Shown: positions 1 to 8,062, counted from the first letter of the stretch. The stretch is DNA of 64,000 nt from Hymenobacter jeollabukensis (GCF_005771675.1 NZ_VAJM01000014.1:124001-188000), one strand, 5' to 3'. A program made the numbers and translations. Notes: a model not told the origin generated them from the sequence alone.

Positions 1-2
1 AG

Positions 3-41
3 GCCCGCGGCTACCTCACCGAAGGCGCCCAGCGCAACTAA
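3..41 (+). CDS. C-terminal tail of an upstream gene (partial)
   Basis: The first bases read as an open frame ending in TAA at 39-41, giving a 12-residue tail (ARGYLTEGAQRN). The next gene starts 5 bp later, which fits a co-directional neighbour. Too little is present to assign any function, and the frame is chosen only because of its spacing to the next start. Confidence 0.4.
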   Translation, partial: ARGYLTEGAQRN

Positions 42-46
42 CCTCG

Positions 47-1795
47 ATGGCACACCGCACCCCGCAAACCCTGCTGCTGACCGCCGCCCTCGGGCTGCTG
101 AGCCTGGCCCCGGCGGCCGCCCAATCGGCCCGCAGCCACTACCAGCAGGCCGAGCTGGCCTACGAGGCTGGCAAGTACACCGAAGCCCTGTACTACCTGG
201 GCGAAACCGAGCGCGCCCTGGGCGGCACCAACGCCCGCATCCAGTCGCTGCGCACCCACACCTACTACGCCCAGGGCGACAACGTGCACGCCCTGGTGGA
301 GCTGACGCGCTACTTCCGCGCGGCCGGCGCCGCCGCCCAGGGCAGCGAGGCCTACCGCGACATGCAGGCCCTGCGCGAGGAGCTGACCAGCGGCAACAAG
401 GCGTATTTCGAGCAGCAGAAGCAAACGGCCACCCAGGGCCAGGCCCAGGAGCTGAAAACCCTCGACGCCGAGCTGGCCCGGGAACAGGAGGAGCTGACCT
501 ACAAGGTGGTCAAGGAATCGGGCTCGAAGCAGGCCCTGCAGGATTTTCTGCGCCAGTACCCCAATTCCAGCCACGCCGGCGAGGCCACGGCCAGCATCGG
601 GGCGGTGGAGCGGCAGGTGCAGTTCGAAACCCTGGTGGAGCAGGGCGAAGCCCACCACGCCGCCGGCCGCTGGCAGTCGGCCCTGCAGAGCTACGAAGCC
701 GCCCTCAAGCTGCACGGCGACAGTGAGGTGCGCGGCAACGCGGCCGAAGTGCGCCGGCTCTACGCCAGCCAGCTCACGCGGCAGGGCGACGAGCACGCCG
801 CCGCCGCCCGCTGGTCCGAGGCCGTGCGCGCCTACGAGCGGGCCGACGCCGTGCTCAGCAGCCCGGAGCTCAGCGCCGCCCTGCGCACCGCCCGCGACGA
901 GGCCGCCTTCGCCGCCGCCGACCGCAGCCGCAGCGACGAGCAGTACGCCGCTTACCTAGCCGATTTTTCCAACGGCCGGCACGTGCCCGACGCCGTGGCC
1001 GCCCGCCTGAACCTGCAGCTGGCCCGCGCCGAACAGGCCCAGAAGCAAGGCCAGACCGAAGCGGTAGAAACCGCCTTAGCGGATGTGGCCAAGCTGGGCC
1101 AGAGCAGCGTGGTGTGGCCCGCCTACCGCGGCCGCTACTACGCGCTGCTGCGCCAGGAAGCCACCCGCCTGACTTCGGGCAAGAAGGCCGAGCGGGTCAA
1201 GCAGGTCGACCGCGCCATCGGCTATTACCAGCAGCTGGACCAGGCTCAGCCCAACCACCCCTACGCCGGCAAGCTGCGCCACCTGCAGGCCAAGCGCAAA
1301 GCCTGGTCGCACGAGGACTTCGGCTACTTCGCCTACCGCCGCGACCTGCGCAACGAAGTTGGCTTCGACCTGGGCTACAACACCAACCTGAGCTGGGGCG
1401 GCTTCTTCTCCCTGCGCGGCACGGCGCAGGCGCTGGCGGCCTCCATCCCCACGAACGGCTTTCCGCGCCGGGGCCGGCAGTATTCCCAAGGCTTTTTCAA
1501 CTTCAACTTCACCAAGAAGGTCACCTACCCGTTGTGGGTGTACGCCGGCGGCGGCTACGCGCATTTCGTGCGCATTCAGGACGTACCGGGCTACCCTGCC
1601 AACGGCATCCTGCCCAACGACAATCCGCAGAAGGGCGGGGGCGTCAACACCGAGTTCGGGGCCATCGTGAAAATCCGCTGGGCCGCGCTGTCGGTGGGCG
1701 TGAGTGCCCCGCAGTTTTCAGCCGAAAAGCGGCAGATCCTGGGCCTGAATGGCAACCCGACGATTGTCAACGCGGCCATCGGCATCTATTATTGA
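47..1795 (+). CDS. Secreted TPR-type repeat protein, unknown function
   Basis: 582 residues. The N-terminus is a signal peptide (hydrophobic stretch at residues 10-22, then AAAQS), so the protein is exported. Residues 27-420 are Ala/Glu/Gln/Tyr-rich helical repeats of TPR appearance (HYQQAELAYEAGKYTEALYY near residue 31, similar units near 205 and 250). From about residue 420 the character changes to glycine- and aromatic-rich alternating strands (GFDLGYNTNLSWGG, VYAGGGYAHF), which looks like an outer-membrane beta-barrel segment or surface beta domain. This suggests an outer-membrane or periplasmic assembly protein. No catalytic motif is visible, and an exact family is not recognised. The ATG follows the previous stop by 5 bp, so it may be the last gene of an operon. 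Confidence 0.8.
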   Translation: MAHRTPQTLLLTAALGLLSLAPAAAQSARSHYQQAELAYEAGKYTEALYYLGETERALGGTNARIQSLRTHTYYAQGDNVHALVELTRYFRAAGAAAQGSEAYRDMQALREELTSGNKAYFEQQKQTATQGQAQELKTLDAELAREQEELTYKVVKESGSKQALQDFLRQYPNSSHAGEATASIGAVERQVQFETLVEQGEAHHAAGRWQSALQSYEAALKLHGDSEVRGNAAEVRRLYASQLTRQGDEHAAAARWSEAVRAYERADAVLSSPELSAALRTARDEAAFAAADRSRSDEQYAAYLADFSNGRHVPDAVAARLNLQLARAEQAQKQGQTEAVETALADVAKLGQSSVVWPAYRGRYYALLRQEATRLTSGKKAERVKQVDRAIGYYQQLDQAQPNHPYAGKLRHLQAKRKAWSHEDFGYFAYRRDLRNEVGFDLGYNTNLSWGGFFSLRGTAQALAASIPTNGFPRRGRQYSQGFFNFNFTKKVTYPLWVYAGGGYAHFVRIQDVPGYPANGILPNDNPQKGGGVNTEFGAIVKIRWAALSVGVSAPQFSAEKRQILGLNGNPTIVNAAIGIYY

Positions 1796-1868
1796 GTTGT
1801 CCGTTGCGGGTTGTCAGTCGTCAGGGAGTAAGGCTTTCAGAACGAACTGACAACTCGCAACCGACAGC
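1796..1868. repeat. Inverted heptamer repeat cluster
   Basis: Starting right after the stop codon, four 7-bp units run in phase (GTTGTCC, GTTGCGG, GTTGTCA, GTCGTCA; 1796-1823). Opposite-orientation units follow (TGACAAC, TCGCAAC, CGACAGC; 1848-1868). The arms can pair as a hairpin between two convergent genes, so the cluster may act as a bidirectional terminator. The same unit type recurs at 29741-29834 and 45836-45939. Confidence 0.6.
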
Positions 1869-1872
1869 TCCC

Positions 1873-2304
1873 CTACCCTGCCTGCTTCTGCGACAGGGCA
1901 ATGAGCACGGCCCCGCCCAGCATCAGCACGGCCCCGGCAACCAACTGCCAGTTGAGCTTGTCCTTCAGGAACACGACGGCCAGGATGACCACGAACACCA
2001 GCGAGACTTTGTCGAGCACGCCGGCGCGGGAGGCGTCCCCGAGCTTGAGGGCATGAAACGAAAACAGCGACGAGAGGCAGGTGATGACGCCGGCCGCGGC
2101 CAGGAACAGCAGGTCGCGGCGCGGAATGGCGGCCAGCTCCCCCAGCTTGCCCTGCCAGGCCACCACGCCCCACGACACGAGCAGGATCAGCACGGCCTGC
2201 ACGGCGAAGGCCAGCGGGGGTGCCACATTTTTCACGCCGATTTTGGTGAGCGTAACGACCACGGCGGCCGACAACGCGGCCAATAGGGAAAAGACTATCC
2301 ACAT
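1873..2304 (-). CDS. Half-size EamA/DMT-superfamily membrane protein
   Basis: 143 residues with four hydrophobic helices at about 2-22, 31-50, 65-85 and 95-137. The layout and the C-terminal segment (FLKDKLNWQLVAGAVLMLGG) match one EamA repeat, in which a conserved Lys/Glu helix end precedes a GA-rich helix. Full DMT transporters have two such repeats (about 300 residues). A half-size protein would have to dimerise, as small multidrug or EmrE-like transporters do. The substrate cannot be told. It is convergent with the TPR protein gene. The ATG at 2304 gives a hydrophobic N-terminus directly and is the natural start. Confidence 0.8.
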   Translation of the reverse strand: MWIVFSLLAALSAAVVVTLTKIGVKNVAPPLAFAVQAVLILLVSWGVVAWQGKLGELAAIPRRDLLFLAAAGVITCLSSLFSFHALKLGDASRAGVLDKVSLVFVVILAVVFLKDKLNWQLVAGAVLMLGGAVLIALSQKQAG

Positions 2305-2451
2305 ACCTGACTATCAGCCGGCAGCCTACGGGCGGGAGCAGCCCCGGCGGGTGGCCGCCGCGCCCCGGGAAGTACGGCGGCGCCCGGCCGGGGTTACCCG
2401 GGCGCTACCGGCCACAACGCCGCCGCGCTCCCGCCGTACGCAAAGGCTGCC

Positions 2452-2459
2452 TACCTTCG
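2452..2459 (+). promoter_or_regulatory. -7-like box TACCTTCG before the KAS III gene
   Basis: TACCTTCG matches the Bacteroidota -7 element (TAnnTTTG) at six of its fixed or near-fixed positions and lies 67 nt before the GTG start at 2527. No clear -33 TTG is evident. Confidence 0.35.
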
Positions 2460-2526
2460 GCCCGGCCAGACGCTTTCCCCCGTTGCCCGCGCCGTTGTTT
2501 CTTGTCTGTCTACCCCATCGTTTTCC

Positions 2527-3477
2527 GTGTACCTTCACCACGTTGCGGCCTACCTGCCCGCTACCGTTGTTGCCAACGACCATTTTACCCGTCTCAACGG
2601 GCTGGCTTCCGACTGGATAATTGAGCGCACCGGCATCCGGGAGCGGCGCCGCGCCGGCGCGAAAGAAAACACCAATACCATGGCCATTGCGGCCGCCGAG
2701 CGGGTGCTGCGCGAAGCCCCCGGCATCGACACGGCCGACATCGACCTCATCATCGGGGCCACCTACACGCCCCACGACACCATCGTGACGCTGGCCCACG
2801 CCGTGCAGCACGCGCTGGGCGTGGCCGATATTCCGGTGGTCAGCATTTCCTCGGCCTGCTCTTCGCTGCTGAACGCGGTGGAAATCGTGGAGGGCTACTT
2901 CGCGCTGGGCAAGGCCCGCCGGGCGCTGGTCATCACCTCCGAGCACAACACGGCCTACAACAACGAGCACGACACCGTGGCCGGCCACCTCTGGGGCGAC
3001 GGCGCGGCAGCCCTGCTCTTTACGGCCGACAAGCTGGCCGACACCGACCTGCGCGTCAACGAAGTCATTACGGCCGGGGCGGCCACCGTGGGCAAAGCCA
3101 CCACGGCCGTCACCCTCCGGCCCCTGGACCGCGACATCGTGATGCCCCACGGCCGCGACGTGTTTCAGTACGCCTGCCAGTACATGACGCAGGTGACCGA
3201 GCAGGTGCTCAGCCGCAACGGCCTCACGGTGCAGGATTTGCGCTGGCTGATTCCGCACCAGGCCAACAAGCGCATCAGCGACGTGGTGCTGCGCAACACC
3301 GGCCTGCCCCCGGAGCGCCTCGTCTCGAACGTGGAAACGCTGGGCAACACCGGCTGCGCGGGCGCAGCCATCGGCCTGGCCGACACGCTGCCCGGCCTGC
3401 AGCCCGGCGACCGGGTGGTAGTGACGGTGTTCGGCGGCGGCTACTCCTACGGGGCCATGCTGCTCACGCGGGAGTAG
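2527..3477 (+). CDS. fabH: 3-oxoacyl-ACP synthase III (KAS III) family protein
   Basis: 316 residues, the usual KAS III length. The catalytic triad can be placed at Cys111 (SSACSSLLNA), His244 (IPHQANKRI) and Asn274 (LGNTGCAGAA), positions nearly the same as in E. coli FabH. Family members condense an acyl-CoA starter with malonyl-ACP. The N-terminus (YLPATVVANDHF) and the ERTGIRERR segment are typical. The Asn loop reads GNTGCAGAA rather than the common GNTSAASI, so this may be a paralogue with another acceptor or starter rather than the main FabH, and no other fab gene is adjacent. The start is GTG; no ATG lies upstream in frame. A strong hairpin follows the stop. Confidence 0.88.
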   Translation: MYLHHVAAYLPATVVANDHFTRLNGLASDWIIERTGIRERRRAGAKENTNTMAIAAAERVLREAPGIDTADIDLIIGATYTPHDTIVTLAHAVQHALGVADIPVVSISSACSSLLNAVEIVEGYFALGKARRALVITSEHNTAYNNEHDTVAGHLWGDGAAALLFTADKLADTDLRVNEVITAGAATVGKATTAVTLRPLDRDIVMPHGRDVFQYACQYMTQVTEQVLSRNGLTVQDLRWLIPHQANKRISDVVLRNTGLPPERLVSNVETLGNTGCAGAAIGLADTLPGLQPGDRVVVTVFGGGYSYGAMLLTRE

Positions 3478-3538
3478 ATTCGGCTACCGTTGCCGGCTGC
3501 CCTTCAGCCCTTCTTTCGATCCAAAGCGCCCCAACGCA

Positions 3539-3588
3539 CAAGCCCCGCCCCTTGCCAGTGCTGGCAGGCGGCGGGGCTTGGCGTTTTT
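3539..3588 (+). terminator. Rho-independent terminator after KAS III
   Basis: A GC-rich hairpin with an 11-bp perfect outer stem (3539-3549 with 3570-3580) and an inner CTTGCCAG/CTGGCAGG stem is followed by GCGTTTTT. It lies between convergent genes and faces the plus-strand KAS III gene. Confidence 0.8.
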
Positions 3589-3599
3589 GCGAATGGCGG

Positions 3600-4136
3600 C
3601 TAGTCGTTGTTGCCGGTGGCGCCTTCGTCGGTGAAGCCGCTGGCGGCTTTCGGGCTCGATTTGGTAGCCTGGGCCACTTCATCGGTCAGCGGCACGTCGA
3701 CGGAGGCCTTGGCGTCCGACTTCGCGCTTTTCGCCTCGGCGCCGGCTTTGCCAGTGCTTTCCCGCAGGTCAGCCGCCACCTTGTCGACTTTCACTTTCAG
3801 GTCGGCGCTCAGGTGGTCGGCCTGCTCCTTGAGGTCGGCAGCTACCTTGCCGGCCTGGCCCTTCAGATCGGTGGCCACCTGCCCAGCCTGCTCTTTCAGA
3901 TCGGCGGCCACCTGCCCGGCCTGCTCCTTCAGCTTGCCGGCCTGCTCCTTGATGGCGGGCCAGTTGCGGCGGCCGAGCACGTAGAGCGCGCCGGCCCCGG
4001 CGGCCAGTAGCGAGGCGCCGATGATGGTTTTCTTGCTGACGCCCTTGCGCTTGGACTTGCTGGCGTCGCCGTGCTCGGCGCTGGTGCTGGCACCGGCGGT
4101 CCGCTGGGCTTTGGCAAACTTGAGTTTCTTGTTCAT
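3600..4136 (-). CDS. Membrane-anchored 11-mer repeat (LEA-like) protein
   Basis: 178 residues. A lysine-rich N-terminus is followed by one transmembrane helix at about 37-55 (TIIGASLLAAGAGALYVLG). Residues 63-124 are five tandem 11-residue units with consensus KEQAGQVAADL, preceded by a partial unit, and the rest is acidic and low in complexity. Eleven-residue amphipathic repeats of this kind are typical of group 3 LEA-like and apolipoprotein-like proteins, which form helices on drying or on membranes. The single N-terminal helix resembles YtxH-type proteins. A role in desiccation or envelope stress is an inference. The DNA of the repeat is itself a 33-bp tandem repeat, so copy number may vary between strains. 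Confidence 0.8.
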   Translation of the reverse strand: MNKKLKFAKAQRTAGASTSAEHGDASKSKRKGVSKKTIIGASLLAAGAGALYVLGRRNWPAIKEQAGKLKEQAGQVAADLKEQAGQVATDLKGQAGKVAADLKEQADHLSADLKVKVDKVAADLRESTGKAGAEAKSAKSDAKASVDVPLTDEVAQATKSSPKAASGFTDEGATGNND

Positions 4137-4256
4137 GACGATTCGATGGGATGGAGTTGGAGTTAGCGCTTACGCAGCCCGTGCCGGCCACGTTTCCGCC
4201 GATTCATACAAATCCGCTCCACTCCTGCCATCAGTCGCCCACGACGGCCCCACGGC

Positions 4257-4264
4257 TACCTTTG
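4257..4264 (+). promoter_or_regulatory. -7 box TACCTTTG before elaA
   Basis: TACCTTTG is a full match to the Bacteroidota -7 consensus TAnnTTTG and ends 22 nt before the ATG at 4287. This indicates a short leader and separates elaA from the divergent repeat-protein gene. Confidence 0.55.
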
Positions 4265-4286
4265 CGCCCTCCCGTTTTTCCTTGCC

Positions 4287-4736
4287 ATGACCCTGACCTG
4301 GACCCTCAAGCCCTTCGCCGACCTCACCACCGCCGAGCTATACGCCCTGCTGCAGCTGCGCAGCGAGGTGTTCGTGGTGGAGCAGCAGTGCCCGTTTCAG
4401 GACCTCGACGGGCTGGATCAGCAGGCCCACCACCTGTTGGGCCACACCCCGGACGGCGAGCTGGCCGCTTACGCCCGGCTGTTCGGGCCCGGCCGGAGCT
4501 ACGCCGAGGTGAGCATCGGGCGGGTGGTGGCTTCGCCGCGCTTTCGGCGCTACGGCTTCGGGCGGGCGCTGATGCAGCGGGCCATCGAGGCGTGCGCGGA
4601 CCTCTTCGGTGCGCAGCCCATCAAAATCGGGGCGCAGGAGTACCTGCGGGCGTTCTACGAAAGCTTCGGCTTCCAGCAGCAGGGCGCAGGATACCTGGAA
4701 GACGGCATTCCGCACATCTACATGCGGCGCGACTGA
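4287..4736 (+). CDS. elaA: ElaA-like GNAT acetyltransferase
   Basis: 149 residues, the normal ElaA length. The N-terminal block LYALLQLRSEVFVVEQQCPF and the following DLDGLDQQAHHL are the signature of the ElaA subfamily. Acetyl-CoA binding is indicated by IGRVVASPRFRRYGFGRALM (residues 77-96), a variant of the GNAT R/Q-x-x-G-x-G/A motif. The C-terminal FYESFGF strand-helix and GIPHIYM end are also typical. The acceptor substrate of ElaA proteins is not established. It is a single gene with its own promoter box. Confidence 0.88.
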   Translation: MTLTWTLKPFADLTTAELYALLQLRSEVFVVEQQCPFQDLDGLDQQAHHLLGHTPDGELAAYARLFGPGRSYAEVSIGRVVASPRFRRYGFGRALMQRAIEACADLFGAQPIKIGAQEYLRAFYESFGFQQQGAGYLEDGIPHIYMRRD

Positions 4737-4870
4737 GCCGGTCGGCCCGGCGGCCTGTAAAGCCGGGCAGCCCGTTCAGCGGCCGCACCCGGGCATACGC
4801 CCGCCGCGCCCGGGTCTGGTTTCGCAGGGGAAGATTGCCGACTATTGCGCCTAATCATTCCCAGCCTGCT

Positions 4871-5386
4871 ATGCTTCGCCTGCCGATTACCGCGCTGCTC
4901 CTGGCTTCCCTTGCTGCCCAAACGCCCGACTGCCCGCGCAGCGCCCCGGAGCCGGTGGTGCGCAAGGCCGTGTTTGCCAATTCTGAGTTCAAGCTGAACC
5001 GCGCGCGCACCGAAGCCAGCGAAACGGTGAAGCTCGGCAACGGCGACCAGCTAACCATTCACCATTCCGGTTGCGAGTATTACGGCCTGAGCTTCCGCTT
5101 CAACCTCGGCCGCCCGGCCGGCACGCCGCTGACGACCCGCTACTGGTACCCGCAAGCGGCGGCCCTGCTGCGCCGCATTGCCCCGGGCATCGACGCGCCC
5201 GTGCACCTGGCCCAGGCCGAAGCGGCCATCACGCGCGCCGCCAAAGCCAGCCCGCGCTTCGGACAGGAGCTGGATTATGGCGGACCAGACATCCGCGAGC
5301 TGGTGGTGGTAAACTCGGCCTACCCCAAAAAGACCTCTCCCGGCCGCTACACCCTGGCTGTCGACGTGTCCGTCGGTCCGCTCTGA
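4871..5386 (+). CDS. Hypothetical exported protein
   Basis: 171 residues from the ATG at 4871. The frame is open far upstream, but that part has no protein-like character, and the chosen start gives a short hydrophobic leader (LRLPITALLLASLAAQT) typical of export. Three cysteines (two near residues 20-24 of the precursor and one in HHSGCEYYG) might form disulfides. No known domain is recognised. The C-terminus has alternating strand-like segments (RYTLAVDVSVGPL). It ends 15 bp before the next gene and may be co-transcribed with it. Confidence 0.65.
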   Translation: MLRLPITALLLASLAAQTPDCPRSAPEPVVRKAVFANSEFKLNRARTEASETVKLGNGDQLTIHHSGCEYYGLSFRFNLGRPAGTPLTTRYWYPQAAALLRRIAPGIDAPVHLAQAEAAITRAAKASPRFGQELDYGGPDIRELVVVNSAYPKKTSPGRYTLAVDVSVGPL

Positions 5387-5401
5387 TTGTTTCCCTGCCC
5401 C

Positions 5402-6373
5402 ATGCACATCGTCATTCCCGACGACTACCAGCACGTCATCCGCACCCTCGACTGCTTCCGCAAGCTCCAGGGCCACCAGGTCACCCTCTACCACGACGCC
5501 GCGTCGGACCTCGATACGCTGGCCGAACGGTTCCGCGACGCCGACGCGCTGGTGCTGACGCGCGAACGAACGACCATTGACGCCGCGCTGCTGGCCCGAC
5601 TGCCGCGGCTGCGGCTCATCAGCCAGACCGGCAAAATTGCCCCGCACCTTGATCTGGCTGCCTGCACCGCCGCGGGCGTGGCCGTGGCCGAGGGCAGCGG
5701 CTCGCCGGTGGCCCCGGCCGAGCTGGCCTGGGCGCTGATGCTCAATGCCCGCCGCGAGCTGCCGGCCGCCATCGAAGCCCTGAAACAGGGGCGCTGGCAG
5801 GTGAATATGGGCCGCGCCCTGCAGGGCCAGACGCTGGGCATCTGGGGCTACGGCAAAATCGGGCGGCGCGTGGCCCGCTACGCCCAGGCCTTCGAGGTGC
5901 CGGTGCTGGTGTGGGGCAGCGAGGCCTCGCGCCGCGCCGCCGAGGCCGACGGCCACCGCGCCGCCGCCAGCCGCGCGGAGTTCTTCGCCACCGCCGACAT
6001 CATCAGCCTGCACCTGCGCCTGACCGACACCACCCGCTACCTCATCGGCCCCGTCGACCTGGCCCGGATGAAGCCCGACGCGCTGCTGGTCAACATCAGC
6101 CGGGCCGAGCTGCTGCAGCCCGGCGCCCTGCTGGCGGCCCTGCAGGCCGGCCGTCCCGGCTTTGCCGCCCTCGACGTGTACGAGCAGGAGCCCATCTTCG
6201 ACCCCGCCCACCCGCTGCTGCAATTGCCCAACGTGCTTTGCACCCCGCACCTGGGCTACGTGGAGCAAGGCGGCTACGAGCTGTACTTCGGCCAAGCATT
6301 CGACAACGTGGTGGCCTTTGCCGAAGGCCGCCCGCAGCAGCTGGCCAACCCGGCAGTGCTGGCGCGGCCGTAA
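5402..6373 (+). CDS. D-2-hydroxyacid dehydrogenase family protein
   Basis: 323 residues, typical of NAD-dependent D-isomer-specific 2-hydroxyacid dehydrogenases (PGDH/glyoxylate reductase type). The NAD-binding loop is GIWGYGKIGRRVARYAQAF. The substrate-binding Arg is in LVNISRAELLQPGAL, the catalytic Glu in DVYEQEPIFDPAHPLL and the catalytic His in TPHLGY. It carries no ACT domain, so it is not a long-form SerA. The ATG at 5402 is preferred over an in-frame TTG at 5387 that abuts the previous stop. The substrate remains open. Confidence 0.88.
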   Translation: MHIVIPDDYQHVIRTLDCFRKLQGHQVTLYHDAASDLDTLAERFRDADALVLTRERTTIDAALLARLPRLRLISQTGKIAPHLDLAACTAAGVAVAEGSGSPVAPAELAWALMLNARRELPAAIEALKQGRWQVNMGRALQGQTLGIWGYGKIGRRVARYAQAFEVPVLVWGSEASRRAAEADGHRAAASRAEFFATADIISLHLRLTDTTRYLIGPVDLARMKPDALLVNISRAELLQPGALLAALQAGRPGFAALDVYEQEPIFDPAHPLLQLPNVLCTPHLGYVEQGGYELYFGQAFDNVVAFAEGRPQQLANPAVLARP

Positions 6374-6503
6374 AGCGGTGCGGACGCTAAGCCATTGACG
6401 GAAAAGCACAATCCGCCGCAGCCGGGCCTTTGCCCGCAGTAGAACCCGGTTTTCGGAAGGATTCTTGCGGTGGCGGCCCCGAACCTTCTAACCGCTAACT
6501 CCG

Positions 6504-6782
6504 ATGAAAACCGACGCTTACACCAAGTCCGTGCTTACCGTTATTGCCTTCTGCTTGGTCGTGCTCGTGCTGCGCGGTGTCGATTTGCTGCCCCGCGCCA
6601 CGGCCGGCGGCGTGGCGGCGGCGCCAGCCCAGACGCTGCAAACCAGCCGGCCCCTGCTCGTCAACAATGACGGCTCCATCAACGTGCGCGTGACCGGCCT
6701 CGAAGGGCCCCTGAACGTGAACGTGGCCGCCGTGGGCGGCAGCCTCGTGTACGGCAAGGTGCCGGTGGAATACAACAAGTAA
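6504..6782 (+). CDS. Small single-pass membrane protein, unknown
   Basis: 92 residues. One helix at about residues 8-25 (SVLTVIAFCLVVLVLRGVDL) is followed by a short Ala/Pro linker and a compact domain with the segment NNDGSINVRVTGLEGPLNVNVAAV, which looks like two beta strands. It resembles small conserved Bacteroidota proteins of unknown function, but no family name can be given. A strong hairpin follows the stop. Confidence 0.65.
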   Translation: MKTDAYTKSVLTVIAFCLVVLVLRGVDLLPRATAGGVAAAPAQTLQTSRPLLVNNDGSINVRVTGLEGPLNVNVAAVGGSLVYGKVPVEYNK

Positions 6783-6803
6783 AATACGCCCCGCCGCTAC
6801 GCG

Positions 6804-6839
6804 CAACGGGCCGCTCCAGCACGCTGGGGCGGCCCGTTG
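6804..6839. terminator. Bidirectional hairpin between convergent genes
   Basis: Arms of 17 nt (6804-6820 and 6823-6839) pair with a single mismatch and contain CAACGGGCCGC/GCGGCCCGTTG. The hairpin lies between the end of the small membrane protein gene and a convergent short Lys-rich ORF. Confidence 0.65.
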
Positions 6840-6859
6840 GCCTGGTATCCAAACCGGAT

Positions 6860-6973
6860 TTATTCGCTCCGGTCGCGCAGTTTTTTCTTTTCGTCCTTGG
6901 CCGCCTTCTTTTCCTTGGGCGACTTGGTAGGCTCTTTCTTTTTCTCCTTGCGGGCGTCTTGCGCTTTAGCCAT
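6860..6973 (-). CDS. 37-residue lysine-rich small protein
   Basis: A complete short frame from ATG (6973) to TAA (6860) encodes a protein of which about one third is lysine, with repeated KEKK and AAKDEKKK blocks and no hydrophobic segment. It is too small for standard gene callers. Support comes from its placement between a convergent hairpin and a free upstream region, and from codon use like the neighbours. It could be a nucleic-acid-binding or ribosome-associated peptide, but it may also be chance coding in a purine-rich stretch. Confidence 0.45.
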   Translation of the reverse strand: MAKAQDARKEKKKEPTKSPKEKKAAKDEKKKLRDRSE

Positions 6974-7126
6974 GTTGGGGAAGGTTGAGGGTGAATGAAC
7001 GGGATGTTACTAACGACAAACCGGCCGCCGCTGTTGTGCGCCCGCCGCGCCGTGGGTGCCGCGAAACGAACGGCCTCGCGGCCCCAAAAAAGCACATTAT
7101 TTCCGGGTTTTCCGCCCGGCGGCGCG

Positions 7127-7134
7127 TATCTTCA
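7127..7134 (+). promoter_or_regulatory. -7-like box TATCTTCA before desaturase
   Basis: TATCTTCA, close to TAnnTTTG, ends 25 nt before the ATG at 7160. This is the same distance class as several other starts in the window. Confidence 0.35.
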
Positions 7135-7159
7135 GTAGGTATTTAACGCTCGTTCTATT

Positions 7160-8062
7160 ATGCTTGCTGACCGTGTAATTGCCCCCGGCGACCGGCTCGT
7201 CGTGGGCTGGCCGAAAGTCTTCTGGCTGTATCTGATGCTGGTGCCCGCCCTGCTCTGGGCTCCGGCCGCCTTCACCTGGCCCCGCTTCGCGGCCTCGGCC
7301 CTGCTCACCTTCGTGACGGTGGGCGTGGGCCACTCCATCGGGCTGCACCGCGGGCTGATTCACAGGGCCTACCGCTGCTCCCGCCTTACCCGCGGCGTGC
7401 TGGCCTATCTGGCGGTGCAGGCGGGCATGGGCGCCCCGCTGGCCTGGATTCGCGTGCACCACTACCGCGACTATTGGCAGAACCAGCCCGACTGCCCGCG
7501 TTACTTCGCCTACCGCCACTCGGCCCTGCGCGACTATTTCTGGAACCTGCACCTGGCCTTTCACCCCGCCGACGACGCGCGCTACCCCCTGCCCGCCGCC
7601 GTGCTCCACGACCGGTGGCTGCGCTGGCTCGACAAGACCTGGTACTGGCACGTGCTCGGCTTTATCGCGCTGCTGGCCGTGGTGTTTGGGCCCGAGGTGG
7701 CGGTGGTCTGCGGATTTGCCCGCATCAGCACGGCCATTCTGGGCCACTGGTTTGTCAACTACATGGTGCACTCCTACGGCTACGCCCGCTACCGCATCGA
7801 GCAGGCCACCGAGAGCGGCTACAACGACTGGCTACTGGGTCTGCTGTCCTTCGGCGAAGGGTTTCATAATAACCACCACGCCCACCCCGCCTCGGCCAAG
7901 CTCAGCGCGGCCTGGTACGAGGTAGACCTGGGCTGGCCCGCCGTGCGCCTGCTGCAATGGCTGGGCCTGGTGTGGCGGGTGCAGGCCCTGGGCCACACGC
8001 CCACCCAGCGCCGCCGCGCCCGCACCGGTCCGCTGCGCTGGCGCTTCTGGTGGCAGAAGTAA
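7160..8062 (+). CDS. Fatty-acid (acyl-CoA type) desaturase
   Basis: 300 residues of the membrane di-iron desaturase family, which inserts a double bond into acyl chains to adjust membrane fluidity. Histidine boxes are visible: HSIGLHRGLIHRAY (His58, His63, His68), RVHHYRDYW (His100, His101) and GEGFHNNHHAHP (His236, His239, His240). Hydrophobic helices at about 20-55, 80-97 and 163-200 flank the boxes as expected. The second box begins RVHH rather than the usual HRxHH, a small deviation. The ATG at 7160 follows a -7-like box. Position specificity of the double bond cannot be told from sequence. Confidence 0.9.
   Translation: MLADRVIAPGDRLVVGWPKVFWLYLMLVPALLWAPAAFTWPRFAASALLTFVTVGVGHSIGLHRGLIHRAYRCSRLTRGVLAYLAVQAGMGAPLAWIRVHHYRDYWQNQPDCPRYFAYRHSALRDYFWNLHLAFHPADDARYPLPAAVLHDRWLRWLDKTWYWHVLGFIALLAVVFGPEVAVVCGFARISTAILGHWFVNYMVHSYGYARYRIEQATESGYNDWLLGLLSFGEGFHNNHHAHPASAKLSAAWYEVDLGWPAVRLLQWLGLVWRVQALGHTPTQRRRARTGPLRWRFWWQK

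Noticed and set aside
1114-2286. 390-residue plus-strand open frame across the TPR gene end and EamA gene
   Set aside because: Pro/Arg-rich shadow of GC-rich coding DNA in another frame; the TPR frame and the minus-strand EamA frame have real domain character.
5051-6409. 452-residue minus-strand open frame opposite the 2-hydroxyacid dehydrogenase
   Set aside because: No family-like segments; the plus-strand frame carries the NAD-binding and catalytic motifs.
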